DNA of 64,000 nucleotides from Symsagittifera roscoffensis (lineage: Eukaryota > Xenacoelomorpha > Acoela > Convolutidae), in contig NC_087062.1 of assembly GCF_963678635.1 (NCBI RefSeq), forward strand, positions 56,187,970 to 56,251,969, written 5' to 3'. Below the pieces are notes generated by a model. It saw only the letters and a program-made list of their open reading frames with translations, searched no databases and had not been told where the DNA came from. A program made the translations under genes and the position numbers. Shown one piece after another: positions 21,003 through 33,010 of the stretch (position 1 is its first letter; each line of letters opens with the position of its first letter).

Positions 21003-21982
21003 GGAAAAAATTCTTCAACAACCTTACTGGTGCTAAGCCTACTGTTTATACAAAAACGACTGATAAACAGATCCCAAAAATTTGCTTCAAAAATCTGCAG
21101 TTTTTCAAAACTTTTGAGTAAATAATTTATTGAATAAAAAAACAAAAATTAATTAGTATTAAAATTCATTATTAGTTTCATGAATTAACACACATTATGT
21201 TTCCCATCTCAGTTTCATCAACTAAAAATAATAGCATAGGTTCAAAAAACTAATATCTTTCGAACATTATTTTTTAAATTATCTTAAACTTAAAGAAAAA
21301 CTTAATAAATTACATAAAAACTTATCAAGGCTTATCCTTGCTTTCCATGTTTCACTTTTCTTTCATAAACAGATCATCAAGGCTTCCCTTAGATCTTAAA
21401 TTTAAAATAAACCTCCAATTAACTTATTTTATTAATGATTTTCCTTGTATCAATTCAGAACAACTTCATTCTCCCCTTCCCATAAATGTAAAAGTGTCTA
21501 ACTACCCCAAATGTCGATCAACTACTCAAACCTTATAAACGACCCAGGACTAAAATTTTTTTTGAAAAATTAACCGTTATAATTAAGTCAAATAGTGAAG
21601 AACTTCGGTTAATCATCCTTCACTTGAGCCCTCCCTCTTAGATGACCCAGACTAAAACCCTTAAAAAATTAGTAAGTCATAAAATATTATGTAACGATCT
21701 ACCTGTGTTCTAATTATACCTGAGGTAAGATTAAGTAGGTAACTCATAGCTTAAAACCTATTCACGAGAAAGTAAAAAATCCTTCTCACGAATTGATATA
21801 TTCTCTCTCCAACCCGTCAACCACGATATTCTATGCCCCAAATTAAGATAACCATACAAAAACTGTAAGAACTAACAATTTAGGGAAAAAAAACTCTAAC
21901 CCCCAAATATTTTGCATCCGTCATCCCAAACCTTATGTCAAGAGATAGTCTAGGCAGTAGAAAAAAATCGTAATACATAAAT
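21003..21982. other. No gene seen
   Basis: AT-rich DNA with scattered stops. A short open frame at 21338-21538 has ordinary low-complexity composition and no motif. No LTR pair could be matched here to the Ty3-type array further right, although this is where a 5' LTR or leader might be expected. Confidence 0.45.
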
Positions 21983-22091
21983 GTTTAATTAAAAACGAAA
22001 GATACGATCTTTCGTTTTTAATTAAACGAAAGATGGTATCAAGGCTGACAAACAATCCTATTGTTTGTCATCGCACAGACAAACAATAGGA
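21983..22091. repeat. Double set of inverted and re-inverted motifs
   Basis: A 21-bp perfect inverted repeat (arms 21983-22003 and 22007-22027, 3-base loop) is followed by a third copy of its core in the first orientation (aaacgaaagat, 22024-22034). Directly after comes an 11-bp perfect inverted repeat (22046-22056 and 22060-22070, loop cct), again followed by a copy in the first orientation (gacaaacaat, 22078-22087). The pattern X, X-inverted, X occurs twice in about 110 bp. Confidence 0.8.
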
Positions 22092-22427
22092 TACATTAGG
22101 TCAAAAAGAAAATTACAAAAAAAGACAACCTTTACAAAACAAAAGCAAATTATAAAAAAAACTATTTTCAAAATCGAGTCTCAAAACTTGTCTCAGAATC
22201 AGAAACAAACACAATACAGAAATTTAAAAGATTCATTAAATGAAAATAACCCGATAGACGACCAAAAATATTTTTCTGACTCTGAAGCTACAACACCATC
22301 ATCAATAAAAGGAAAACGCAAAATAAGGAAGTCATATATCAACAATCCAATACGTCTGTATAATTGGAATCAATCAATAAGACATATGGAACATTACACA
22401 CTAACAGTTCTACGATGTAAAACATGA
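22065..22427 (+). CDS. Hypothetical Lys-rich ORF
   Basis: A 120-codon frame starting MSSHRQTIGYIRSKRKLQKK inside the inverted motif cluster. It is rich in Lys, Gln and Asn, with a more acidic middle (NENNPIDDQKYFSDSEATTP) and a basic stretch (KGKRKIRKSY). Such a composition suits a disordered or nucleic-acid-binding segment, such as the front of a retroelement gag, but no domain is recognisable. It occurs once in the window. The frame ends at TGA, and broken coding-like DNA continues downstream. Confidence 0.3.
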   Translation: MSSHRQTIGYIRSKRKLQKKTTFTKQKQIIKKTIFKIESQNLSQNQKQTQYRNLKDSLNENNPIDDQKYFSDSEATTPSSIKGKRKIRKSYINNPIRLYNWNQSIRHMEHYTLTVLRCKT

Positions 22428-22912
22428 TCGAATACAACAAAAATTACGATGATAACTCGATACTCCCTTTTTTCATAAAAGCACAAAATGGTCCCGCCCA
22501 AGGACAAGTACAATTTGTTACAACTTAATTGTAAATTTATTTAAAAAAGGAAACAGCCCATGTAAACAAGAGTTTCCTGAAGTAAGAAAGAAACAAAAAC
22601 TCCTCTACCACTGTCTCAAAGGTATATATATATAATGTCACATCACTTTACGGTATATTTACAATTAAAAATGTATCACCAAAACCAAATCACACTACAC
22701 ATCAAATACAAACAGATGATATAGATGTAGAATTCTTGAAAGTTTTCACAGACTAAATAAAAAACATACAACACCAAAATTCACAAAGAGAAAAATCAAT
22801 AATCACAAACGATGTTTTTTAAATTATCTATAGCTCTACATCTATACTAGAATTGAAAGAAACATAAAATGAGTCACCAACTCAAATAACCCGAGATTCA
22901 ACTGTAAATTAA
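22428..22912. other. Broken AT-rich DNA, no clear gene
   Basis: Composition resembles the flanking retroelement-like sequence (A-rich on the + strand, many Thr/Asn/Lys codons), but stops close every frame within short distances. It includes a 'tatatatata' run at about 22625. No motif identified. Confidence 0.4.
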
Positions 22913-23376
22913 GTATCTGTTTTTTCTCAAAGTTTTTAAATACAATCAGTGAAAACTTCATTAGATACGAAATCTCAGAAAATGTTAAACAAGATCTAAA
23001 AAAGATACTAGCATGGTTTATAATTGATTATTTTGTCCATAACATTGATCTCATAGCACTATCAAGAAAAAATTTTCAACCACAAAATTCATACCATGAA
23101 ATTGTATTAGCAGATGAAACAGATTATGTTCGAGACCCTAATTAGTCTCATCCATTATTTATTAATTTAACCACTGATATATCAAGTCAAGCATTCACCA
23201 CCATTTCCATCAATAAAGACTACGTTAGAATAGCTCCACTTACTATTGATTCGAGACCTTTAAATTATAAAGCAATGGTCACTGACAGAACAGGAAATAA
23301 TAGCTTAAATTCCACATTCATTAATACGCAAGAAAATTTAAATGGAACAAGAAAGCTTACACAACTTGATATTTAA
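22913..23376 (+). pseudogene. Unrecognised decayed ORF upstream of gag
   Basis: One frame reads about 150 codons with a single internal stop (TAG at 23143-23145). It includes KQDLKKILAWFIIDYFVHNI, NFQPQNSYHEIVLADETDYV, and after the stop SHPLFINLTTDISSQAF and YVRIAPLTIDSRPLNYKAMV, ending at TAA 23374-23376. Low stop density and mixed hydrophobic and polar pattern suggest a real former protein. I cannot assign a family. Its last few bases are the left edge of the duplicated 16.5-kb unit, so the rest occurs only once. Confidence 0.4.
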
Positions 23377-23589
23377 ACTCTATCACAATTAATTAATAAA
23401 GGTTTAGTCGAAACAATGCCAACAAAACACAACAAAGCATTTACATCACTCATCCTTAACTTACAACTCCAAAAAATTAAAGTACATCATTTCCGCAAAC
23501 AACTATTCAATCCACAGTAAAACCTTCTGTTATTCCAAAATACTCCTAAATGGATTATCAAACAATTAATCCAGTAACACCATCACGAC

Positions 23590-24206
23590 AAACAAATAAA
23601 TAAAAAACGTCTAATAGAAACAAATTTTCAGATCAAAACCATAACTTTTTGCAAAAACCAAAATAAAAAAACCCCCCTATACGAACAGTCAAAATCAATC
23701 AAAAGCACAAAACTATAATCAAAACGTACCACAAAAAGCTTCTCACAAATTTTATTTTAAGGATCAGCCGCGAACTACAATGGATCGTTGAGAAAATTTT
23801 CCATTTTTTCAGCAAAACAAAAACATGACTAATAAACACAATACAAGGAATCAACCACATTATTGCGAAGATGAAAATTAATATAGTCAAAATCAACAAT
23901 TCAGTGCAAATCAACAAAACAAAAATTGGAATATTGATCAACCAGATCCTATTTATCAACCAGATCTTTTCGGACCATATACACGAAACAAAAAAACACG
24001 ACAAACAAGACTTAACCCAACATCATATGAAAATAATTTTCAATCACAAAATCCTATAAATACACAAAGTTATCAATCAGCTCAAATGCAAAATAAATCC
24101 AATTACCATAACATTTTCAACAACTTGAAATATCAAAAACACAACTTACAATTTTTCTCAAATACCAAATACCGCAGAATCACTACAAACTACTATGAAT
24201 TCATAA
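23590..24206 (+). pseudogene. Gag N-terminal Gln/Asn-rich region, unit 1
   Basis: The frame reads QNYNQNVPQKASHKFYF and QPRTTMDR, a stop, then NFPFFQQNKN, QNQQFSANQQNKNWNIDQPD, PIYQPDLFGPYTRNKKTR, and pieces with TQSYQSAQMQNK. It is disordered and rich in Gln, Asn and Tyr. Such tails are common in front of Ty3-type capsids. Two stops and at least one frameshift lie before the capsid frame. The 101-codon minus-strand frame at 23699-24004 is a shadow of this biased composition. Confidence 0.55.
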
Positions 24207-24209
24207 CTT

Positions 24210-24745
24210 ATGGATGAATCTTCTATATCTCCTAACAAACCTTTAATGACATTCACAGGATCAGATTCTGAATACTCAGTAGAAGAATATTTAAACGCCA
24301 AGTTAGTTTTAAATACAGGACATGAACCAGTAAATACACCACTTCATCAAAATTGGATACATAGACGCACAGCTCTAATCCAAACCACACTTGATGGCTT
24401 ATCCCATAAAAAGTTTTCAGTTTTACCATTAGATATTAAGTCAGATTGGATAAGATTCAAACAAGAATTTTCACAAATGTTTGACTCCGAAACAAACAAA
24501 CAACATCAAAGAGATCTATGCAACGAAATTCGTAGACTCTCTAATGAAACAATCAATTAAATTGCAGTAAGAATCGAAACATTGGTAAGAAAAAAATATT
24601 CCCGTAATACGCATGACTATAAAAACACAAAAATGACAGAAACTCTAATGATGACTCTAACACCACAATTACAAAAAATAGCAACAAAAAAGAGAGCATT
24701 AGATCCATCTTCAATTCTAGAACCCGATAAAACTAGGAGATAAAC
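24210..24745 (+). pseudogene. Gag capsid region, full copy, unit 1
   Basis: An open frame MDESSISPNKPLMTFTGSDS, then YSVEEYLNAKLVLNTG, NWIHRRTALIQTTLDGL, IKSDWIRFKQEFSQMF and LCNEIRRLSNETIN leads to a TAA. The frame continues past it (IAVRIETLVRKKYS, TETLMMTLTPQLQKIA, KKRALDPSSI). The FTGSDS start, WI/L helix and 'F...F' pattern resemble Ty3-type capsid (retrotrans_gag-like) domains. The stop after NETIN is found in every gag copy of the window. Confidence 0.65.
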
Positions 24746-25320
24746 TAGAACAAGCTGAAGTCACTATGAAACTGGAAGAAACAGAAAGTTTAAAATTTAA
24801 TACATAAACAGCATCCATGCAACATCTTCACAAAAAAAATAATATTCATGACTCTGACGCTGAACTAGCTGAAAAAATTACTCAAATATTAAATATCTAT
24901 GAGAAAAATTCAAATTTTAAAGGCAAACCATCATTCAAAAAATGGTGTAACTTTTGCCGTAGATATGGACATAGCATTGCTGACTTAATACAGAAACAAC
25001 AGGATAATCAAAACAACCCACAGAAATATAGAGAACCAAATAAATCATTTTTTCAATACATGAAAAAACTTATCAAAACAAAAACATTCACAGTAATAAT
25101 AGTTCAGGAAAACCACTTCCAGACAGCTATAATACCCCTAGACAACAATCACCTTACAGAAATCACTACCGCGGAAGATCTTCAGATCAAAGAAATTCAC
25201 GAAGTTTTTCACAAAATAGATATAGTCGATCAAACAGTCAAAACAATCAATATCGAAATAACTATTCAAGATCAAACTCAAACAGCAAATAGGAATTTGA
25301 CACAATACCAAAGTTCTTAA
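24746..25320 (+). pseudogene. Gag C-terminal region with altered zinc knuckle, unit 1
   Basis: After a frameshift the frame continues LEQAEVTMKLEETESLK, then an ORF (24817-25320) with DSDAELAEKITQILNIYEKN and WCNFCRRYGHSIADLIQKQQ. The knuckle CX2CX4HX4C has Leu (TTA, 24985-24987) in place of the last Cys. One missing A near 25065 moves the remaining frame, so this copy does not read the Arg/Ser/Asn-rich tail found at 41600-41818. Confidence 0.65.
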
Positions 25321-25835
25321 CAAAACTATGGAAGTAGCACACCTAAACATCAAAGACAAATTAACCAAGTACAACCAACTGATGAAACCCAATCAGACCC
25401 GCCCGGATTTGATAACACAGAAAATTCAGAATTACAACTAAATCACATAAATTGTGAATCCAGAGATGATGCGAGCGAAACAAAAAGTACGCTTTCAAAA
25501 AACTAACATCAAATTGAAAATGAATACAAAACACCGATCGAATTGAATTTTGATCTCAAAACAATAAGAATTTTTTAAATTTTGAAAGTTCCGATAATAC
25601 ACAAAACATAACAGACTATACCGAACAAGAACTTAAAGGAAGTTCAACTACGAACAATTTATACCAGAATATAACAAATAAAGTACAACTACCAAAAAAA
25701 ATTTGGACAATCTTACTTTTCTTAGAAAGTCCAGAGAGCAACAATTTTCAATCACCAGACCTCTAAATTGGTTTTGTAATAGACTCAAGAGCAGAATCGA
25801 ATTTTATAAACATTCCCACCTGGTTCTGATACACA
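25321..25835 (+). pseudogene. Linker and protease stub, unit 1
   Basis: Broken sequence (pieces DETQSDPPGFDNTENSELQL and YTEQELKGSSTTNNLYQN in shifting frames) leads to VIDSRAESNFINIPTW at about 25778-25830. DSGA with following hydrophobic residues is the active-site strand of retropepsin; Gly is Arg here (DSRA), while the 32,4xx and 49,8xx copies keep DSGA. The protease stops after this first strand and the sequence passes into a second gag copy. Confidence 0.55.
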
Positions 25836-26385
25836 ATACACTACTTACACCACTTCACCACTACAATACACCACTTCATCAAAGTTGGATACATAGATGC
25901 ACAGCTCTAATCCAAACCACACTTGATCGCGCAACCCATAAAAAGTTTTCAGTTTTACCATTAGATATTAAGTCAGATTGGAAAAGTTTCAAACAAGTTT
26001 TTTCAAAAATAATCTACTCTGAAAGAAACAAACAACATCGAAGAGTTCTATGCAACGAAATTCGTAGACTCCCTAATGAAACAATCAATTAAATTGCAGT
26101 AGAAATTGAAACATTGGTAAGAAAAGCATCTTCCCTTAATACGCATGACTATGAAAACACAAAAATGACAGAAACTCTATTGATGACTCTAACACCACAA
26201 TTACGGAAAATAGCAATAAAAAAGAGAGCATTGGATCCATCTCCAATTCTAGAACCCGATAAAACTAGGAGGTAAACTAGAACAAGCTGAAGTCACTATG
26301 GAACTGGAAGAAACAGAAAGTTTAAAATTACAATACGTAAACAGCATCCATACAACATCTTCACAAAAAAAATAACATTCATAAC
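25836..26385 (+). pseudogene. Second gag capsid copy fused after protease stub, unit 1
   Basis: 'tacaccact' repeats lead into NTPLHQSWIHRCTALIQTTL, DRATHKKFSVLPLDIKSDW and LCNEIRRLPNETIN, then the usual TAA. It is a shortened repeat of 24350-24830, lacking the capsid front and ending just before the zinc knuckle. An eight-A run then leads directly into RNase H sequence. Confidence 0.6.
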
Positions 26386-26860
26386 ATTTTAAATATTCTC
26401 AGACAACAAAATATTTTTGAATGGACAACAGAACATCCAAAACGATTTGAAGAAATAAAAACACTCTTCACTGAACAAATATCAAATACTACTCCAGATC
26501 CAGACCAACCATTTTATGCTATGTGCGACGCCTCCAATTTCTGCATCGGCTCAGCATTATTACAATCACGCAGTGGAACAAATAAATTGAATTTTGTTTC
26601 AGCAAACTCAATACTATTTACACAAGCTGAACTTAGACTCTCTTCCTTTATGAGAGAATGCACAGCTAAAAATATACTCCGACAGAATATGATTTTTTAT
26701 TACTTGGATCAAAACATCCAACAGTTCTATTTAAATATCAGAAACCTATAATTATTCCATTGACACAAAAATCTAATTCAATCTATAAATTTATTGATTT
26801 CAATTAATTCTAATGAAATTCCCACACTTACATACAGTTTGGACCGCTAGAAAGTATCTT
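26386..26860 (+). pseudogene. RNase H fragment, unit 1 first copy
   Basis: NILRQQNIFEWTTEHPKRFE leads to YAMCDASNFCIGSALLQS and LFTQAELRLSSFMRECTA. The first Asp (26527-26529) and the Glu of RREC-type motif are kept; the third Asp (FKDHKP in other copies) is Tyr here (FKYQKP). RT is absent upstream: gag joins straight to this point. An ORF covers 26521-26751. Confidence 0.65.
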
Positions 26861-28715
26861 CCATTGCACTCAGTCGAAACACACCACCTAAATTACTAAC
26901 AAGAATAACAACAGTAGAAATACCACAAAATATTAAGTTTTTTCTTGCAAAAGACGAAACAACACCACGATTGGATTGCAAATACGCCGTACAAACTGAC
27001 ATTGATACTGTACAGATAAATAATTTAGAACACTTTCGATTATATCTAGATTGCCAAAATAATCACTACGAAATAGACTTATTAGGAAACTCTACTTTTA
27101 AACCGATACAAAATTCATCATGGATCACAATAATACACAACAAAAACCACTTAAACAAAAAATGTATTGGACAGACCTATTCCCCTAATTCGAAAAAGAA
27201 AACTTAACTAACAACATAAATTTATCAGGACTTCCAGATATAGATCCAAAATACACAATTAATCTAAATTATAACCTACATGACCCTCTACATAACATAC
27301 CTCATTCAAAAGCAGAAATTGAAAAATTATTTCTATCAGCCCCTGAAAAATTGACAATTGAGCTACTTTAAAAATACCAAAACCTTGACCCAGTCATTAG
27401 ACAACTAAAGTCTTGGCAAAATTATAAAACAAAATCCATAAAAGCAGATACCACAATTCTAGGAAACAAAACACTGCCTCAATACTTTAGAAAATTCACT
27501 AACACGTCTATAACATCTATAAACGAGGATACCAATGTTTTAGAACACTAAACACCTGAATTAAAAGTACCCTGTTTTCCACTAAGTTTGATACTCCTTG
27601 CATTTCACATTTCACATTCCTTAAGCACAAAAGAACATGCAGGATCAAAAAAAACATACTCAAGTTTTATCCAAAATTATTACTTTCCAGTTGCACCGAT
27701 TTAAATTAAAGTTTTATGAAACTATTGCATAACATGCTAGTTATATAAACCATCCCCACATCAGAAACAAATAGCCGAGAAACAAGAATTTAAAGGACAA
27801 AGTTTATATTTCAACCTCAGAATCTCATTTGATTCAAAAGGACCGATATCACCCTCTTCATAAGGAAACTCAAATACAATGCTTAGAGTTGATGCGTTTA
27901 AACACTATGTAGCACTCAACCCACTACCTCCTTGTAACGCCTATTATGCATATACAACACTAGGAACCATGGATAGCAAAATTTGTATTACCAGAAACTC
28001 ATGTCACCGATAATGGCACTGAATTCATATATAAAGAAATCATCACATTATGCCATCTATATAACATTAAACACAAACCACGAACGTTTTATACCCCATG
28101 GACTAATGGTTTAGTCAAAGGAATGAACCGTTCACTACAAGAGTACCTCAGATGTATCATAAATAAAATGATACAAAATACACTGAATGGTCAACAGATG
28201 TAAATTTATTCCGTTTAGCTTATATTTCACAGATAACAACAACCCTAGGACTATCACCTTATGATACGATTTTCAATCAAAAGCCACGGAAACGAATTAA
28301 GTTCGCAGCAAACTCCTCAACAATACACAAGGTTATTGCCAACCTACAAAAGAATCAATTTGTTTTACTTACCATTACACACGCACGATGAAGATCACTT
28401 TGATCACCCACAAATCTTAAAATTAGCTTCCAGCACACATACCAAAATGATTTTAAATAGAGATAAAAAAACAAAATAGAATTTATCAAAAAATTGCCAA
28501 AAAAAACTTTTACTAAGACAGGATGTTCAATCACATATAAATTCACGATTCACACCAGCTACAAACCTAAAAATTCGAACATTTGTCGCAATAGTTCAAC
28601 ACAGAAACAATTTTTAACCATATTACACAAAAGAACATGCTCTTTGCGAACTAACACAGTTATACTCCTTTACAGGACTCAAAGCTGTTCCCGACCCGAC
28701 TGAAAATTAAAAATA
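26861..28715 (+). pseudogene. Integrase monomer M1 (follows RNase H)
   Basis: The monomer begins 'ccattgcactcagtcgaaac', the RNase H to integrase linker. It continues with LDCKYAVQTDIDTVQINNLE, NLTNNINLSGLPDID, a zinc-binding region ending CITC, and the core. Core pieces are ISFDSKGPIS (Asp at 27831-27833), TDNGTEF (Asp at 28009-28011) and NGLVKGMNRSLQEYLRC. The last motif has Lys (AAA, 28117-28119) where retroviral-type integrases have the catalytic Glu. TAG follows CITC (27738-27740), TAA sits in SPSS-GN (27861), and frameshifts flank DNGTEF and follow RCIIN. A basic tail ends near 'cccgac'. Confidence 0.75.
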
Positions 28716-30596
28716 CCCGACTAAAATCTCAAAAAATAAGCAAAAAACAAATACCACAAAAACAAAGCAAAAATCAAAAACTAGAAGGAAAAATTTTTAT
28801 CACAAGAAACAAAAAAAAATCTCAACAACGAAATTCATCACAATTGGATTGCAAATATGCCGTACAAACTGACATTGATAATGCACAGATAAATACTTTA
28901 GAACACTTTCCATTATATCTAGATTGCCAAAATAGTCACAACGAAATAGACTTATTAGGAAACTCTACATTTAAACCGATACAATATTCATCATGGATCA
29001 CAACAATACACAACAAAAACCACTTAAACAAAAAATGTATTGGACAGACCTATTTCTCGAATTCGAAAAAAAAACCTAACTAACAACATACATTTATCAG
29101 GACTTCCAGATATAGATTCAAAAAACACAATTAATCTAAATTATAACCTATATGACCCTCTACAAAACATGCCTTATTCAAAAGCAGAAGTTGAAAAGAT
29201 ATTTCTATCAGCCCCAGACAAAGTGACAATTGAACTACTACATAAATACCAAAACCTTGTCCAAATCATTAGACAACTAAAGTCTTGGCAAAAATATAAA
29301 ACAAAATCCATAAAAGCAGATACCACATTTCCAGGAAACAAAACACTGCCTCAATACTTTAGAAAATTCACTAACACGTCTATAACATCTATAAACGAGG
29401 ATACCAATGTTTTAGAACACTAAACACCTGAATTAAAAGTACCCTGTTTTCCACTAAGTTTGATACTCCTAGCATTTCACATTTCACAATCCTTAAGTAC
29501 AAAAGAACATGCAAGATCAGAAAAAAAACATACTCAAATTTTATCCAAAATTATTACTTTCCAATTGCACCGATTTGGATTAAAGTATTATGAAACTATT
29601 GCATAACATGCTAGTTAAATAAACCATCCCCACATCAGAAACAAATAGCCGAGAAACAAGATTTTAAAGGACAAATTTTATATTTCAACCTCAGAATCTC
29701 ATTTGATTCAAAAGGACCGATATCACCCTCTTCAGAAGGAAACTCAAATACAAGGCTTATAGTTGATGCGTTTACACACTATGTAGCACTCAACCCACTA
29801 CCTCCTTGTAATGCCTATTATGCATATACAACACTAGGAACCCTGGATAGCAAAATTTGTATTACCAGAAATTCTTGTCACCGATAATGGCACTGAATTC
29901 ATATATAAAGAAATCATCACATTATGCCATCTATTTAACATTAAACACAAACCACGAACGTTTTATACCCCATGTACTAATGGTTTAGTCAAATGAATGA
30001 ACCGTTCACTACAAGAGTACCTCAGATGTATCATAAATAAAATGATACAAAATACACTGAATGGTCAACAGATGTAAATTTATTCCACTTAGCTTATATT
30101 TCACAGATAACAACAACCCTAGGACTATCACCTTAGGATACGGTTTTCAATCAAAAGCCACGGAAACCAATTAAGTTCGCAGCAAACTCCTCAACAATAC
30201 ACAAGGTTATTGCCAACCTACAAAAGAATCAATTTGTTTTACTTACCATTACACACGCACGATGAAGATCACTTTGATCACCCACAAATCTTAAAATTAG
30301 CTTCCAGCACACATACCAAAATGATTTTAAATAGAGATAAAAAAAACAAAATGAAAGTTATCAAAAAATAGCCAAAAAAATTTTTACTAAGACAGGATGT
30401 TCAATCACATATAAATTCACCATTCACACCAGCTACAAACTTAAAAATTGGAACATTTGTCTCAATAGTTCAACACAGAAAAATTCTTTTACCATATTAC
30501 ACAAAAGAACATGCTCTTTAAGAACTAACACAGTTATACTCCTTTACAGGACTCAAAGCTGTTCCCGACCCGACTGAAAATTAAAAATACCCGACT
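28716..30596 (+). pseudogene. Integrase monomer M2
   Basis: Joined to M1 by the short type of junction ('caacgaaattcatcacaattggattgc', 28828-28854), which drops about 118 bases of linker. SPSSEGN is intact here, unlike M1. The catalytic-Glu position is AAA (29991-29993) and the next codon is TGA, unique to this copy. The segment 29040-29423 is open for 127 codons before the CITC region. Confidence 0.75.
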
Positions 30597-31060
30597 AAAA
30601 TCTCATAAAAAATAGGCAAAAAACAAATACCTCAAAAACAAAGAAAAAATCAAAAACTAGAAGAAAAAAACTTTATCACAAGAAACAAAAAAATCTCAAC
30701 AACGAAAATGATTACGACTCAGAAATTTTCCATTGCACTCAGTCGAAACAACCACCTAAATTACTAACAAGAATAACAACAGTAGAAATACCACAAAATA
30801 TTAAGTTTTTTCTTGCAAAAGACGAAACAACACCACGATTGGATTGCAAATACGCCGTACAAACTGACATTGATACTGTACAGATAAATAATTAAGAACA
30901 CGTTCCATTATATCTAGATTGCCAAAATAATCACAACGAAATAGACTTTTTAGGAAACTCTACATTTAAACCGATACAATATTCATCATGGATCACAACA
31001 ATACACAACAAAAACCACTTAAACAAAAATGTATTGGACAGACCTATTTCCCTAATACCA
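30597..31060 (+). pseudogene. Integrase monomer head M3, joined to gag
   Basis: Long-type junction ('cagaaattttccattgcactc', about 30720-30740). After LDCKYAVQTDIDT the frame meets a TAA (AATAATTAAGAA), and at about 31058 the sequence switches to the middle of gag ('ccattagatattaagtcagattgg'). The same switch occurs at 48473, so it predates the 16.5-kb duplication. Confidence 0.7.
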
Positions 31061-31930
31061 TTAGATATTAAGTCAGATTGGAAAAGTTTCAAACGAGAAT
31101 GTTCAAAAATAATCTACTCTGAAAGAAACAAACAACATCAAAGAGTTCTATGCAACGAAATTCGTAGACTCCCTAATGAAACAATCAATTAAATTGCAGT
31201 AGAAATTGAAACATTGGTAAGAAAAGCATTTTCCCGTAATACACATGACTATGAAAACACAAAAATGACAGAAACTCTATTGATGACTCTAGCACCACAA
31301 TTACGGAAAATAGCAATAAAAAAAAAAAGAGAGCATTGGATCCATCTTCAATTCTAGAACCCGATAAAACTAGGAGGTAAACTAGAACAAGCTGAAGTCA
31401 CTATGAAACTGGAAGAAACAGAAAGTTTAAAATTACAATACGTAAACAGCATCCATACAACATCTTCACAAAAAAAATAACATTCATGACTCTGACGCTG
31501 AACTAGTTAAAAAAATTACTCATATATTAATTATCTATGAGAAAAATTCAAATTTTAAAGGCAAACCATCATTCAAAAAATGGTGTAACTTTTGCCGTAG
31601 ATATGGACATAGCATTGCTGACTTAATACAGAAACAACAGGATAATCAAAACAAACCACAGAAATATAGAGAACCAATTAAATCATTTTTTCAATACATG
31701 AAAAAAAATTATCAAAACAAAAATATTCACAGTAATAATAGTTCAGGAAAACCACTTCCAGACAGCTATAATACCCCTAGACAACAATCACCTTACAGAA
31801 ATCACTACCGCGGAAGATCTTCAGATCAAAGAAATTCACGAAGTTTTTCACAAAATAGATATAGTCGATCAAACAGTCAAAACAATCAATATCGAAATAA
31901 CTATTCAAGATCAAACTCAAACAGCAAATA
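31061..31930 (+). pseudogene. Third gag copy (5' truncated) with zinc knuckle, unit 1
   Basis: Starts in the capsid at LDIKSDW, reads LCNEIRRLPNETIN, the shared TAA, then on to CNFCRRYGHSIADLIQ with Leu at 31623-31625 for the last Cys. An ORF 31698-31931 encodes the tail: HYRGRSSDQRNSRSFSQNRY and SRSNSQNNQYRNNYSRSNSN. This Arg/Ser/Asn/Gln-rich end resembles nucleic-acid-binding gag tails. Confidence 0.65.
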
Positions 31931-32455
31931 GGAATTTGACACAATACCAAAGTTCTTAACAAAACTATAGAAGTAGCACACCTTAACATCAAAGACAAAT
32001 TAACCAAGTACAATCAACTGATGAAACCCAATCAGACCCGCCCGGATTTGATAACACAGAAAATTCAGAATTACAACTAAATCACATAAATTGTGAACCC
32101 ACAGATGATGCGAGCGAAACAAAAAGTACGCTTTCAATAAACTAGCATCAAATTGAAAATGAATACAAAACACCGATCGAATTGAATTTTGATCAAAACA
32201 ATAAGAATTTTTTAAATTTTGAAAATTCCGATAATACACAAAACATAACAGACTATACCGAACAAGAACTTAAAGGAAGTTCAACTACGAACAATTTATA
32301 CCAGAATATAACAAATAAAGTACAACTACCAAAAAAAAATTTGGACAATCTTACTTTTCTTAGAAAGTCCAGAGAGCAACAATTTTCAATCACCAGACCT
32401 CTAAATTGATTTTGTAATAGACTCAGGAGCAGAATCGAATTTTATAAACATTCCC
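31931..32455 (+). pseudogene. Linker and protease stub, unit 1 second copy
   Basis: Same layout as 25321-25835. ORF 32182-32409 (MNFDQNNKNFLNFENSDNTQ, then YTEQELKGSS) is the acidic/Asn-rich stretch ahead of protease. The stub reads VIDSGAESNFINIPTW with the DSGA motif intact. Confidence 0.55.
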
Positions 32456-33010
32456 ACATGGTTATGATACACAATACACTACTTACACCACTTCACCACT
32501 ACAATACACCACTTCATCAAAGTTGGATACATAGACGCACAGCTCTAATCCAAACCACACTTGATCGCGCATCCCATAAAAAGTTTTCAGTTTTACCATT
32601 AGATATTAAGTCAGATTGGAAAAGTTTCAAACAAGATTTTTCAAAAATAATCTACTCTGAAAGAAACAAACAACATCAAATAGTTCTATGCAACGAAATT
32701 CGTAGACTCCCTAATGAAACAATAAATTAAATTGCAGTAAAAATTGAAACATTGGTAAGAAAAGCATATTCCCGTAATACGCATGACTATGAAAACACAA
32801 AAATGACAGAAACTCTATTGATGACTCTAACACCACAATTACGGAAAATAGCAATAAAAAAGAGAGCATTGGATCCATCTTCAATTCTAGAACCCGATAA
32901 AACTAGGAGGTAAACAAGAACAAGCTGAAGTCACTATGGAACTGAAAGAAACAGAAAGTTTAAAATTACAATACGTAAACAGCATCCATACAACATCTTC
33001 ACAAAAAAAA
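32456..33010 (+). pseudogene. Gag capsid copy fused after protease stub, unit 1
   Basis: ORF 32458-32730 gives NTPLHQSWIHRRTALIQTTL and DRASHKKFSVLPLD, ending NETIN-TAA. Like 25836-26385 it ends at the poly-A joint into RNase H. Confidence 0.6.
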
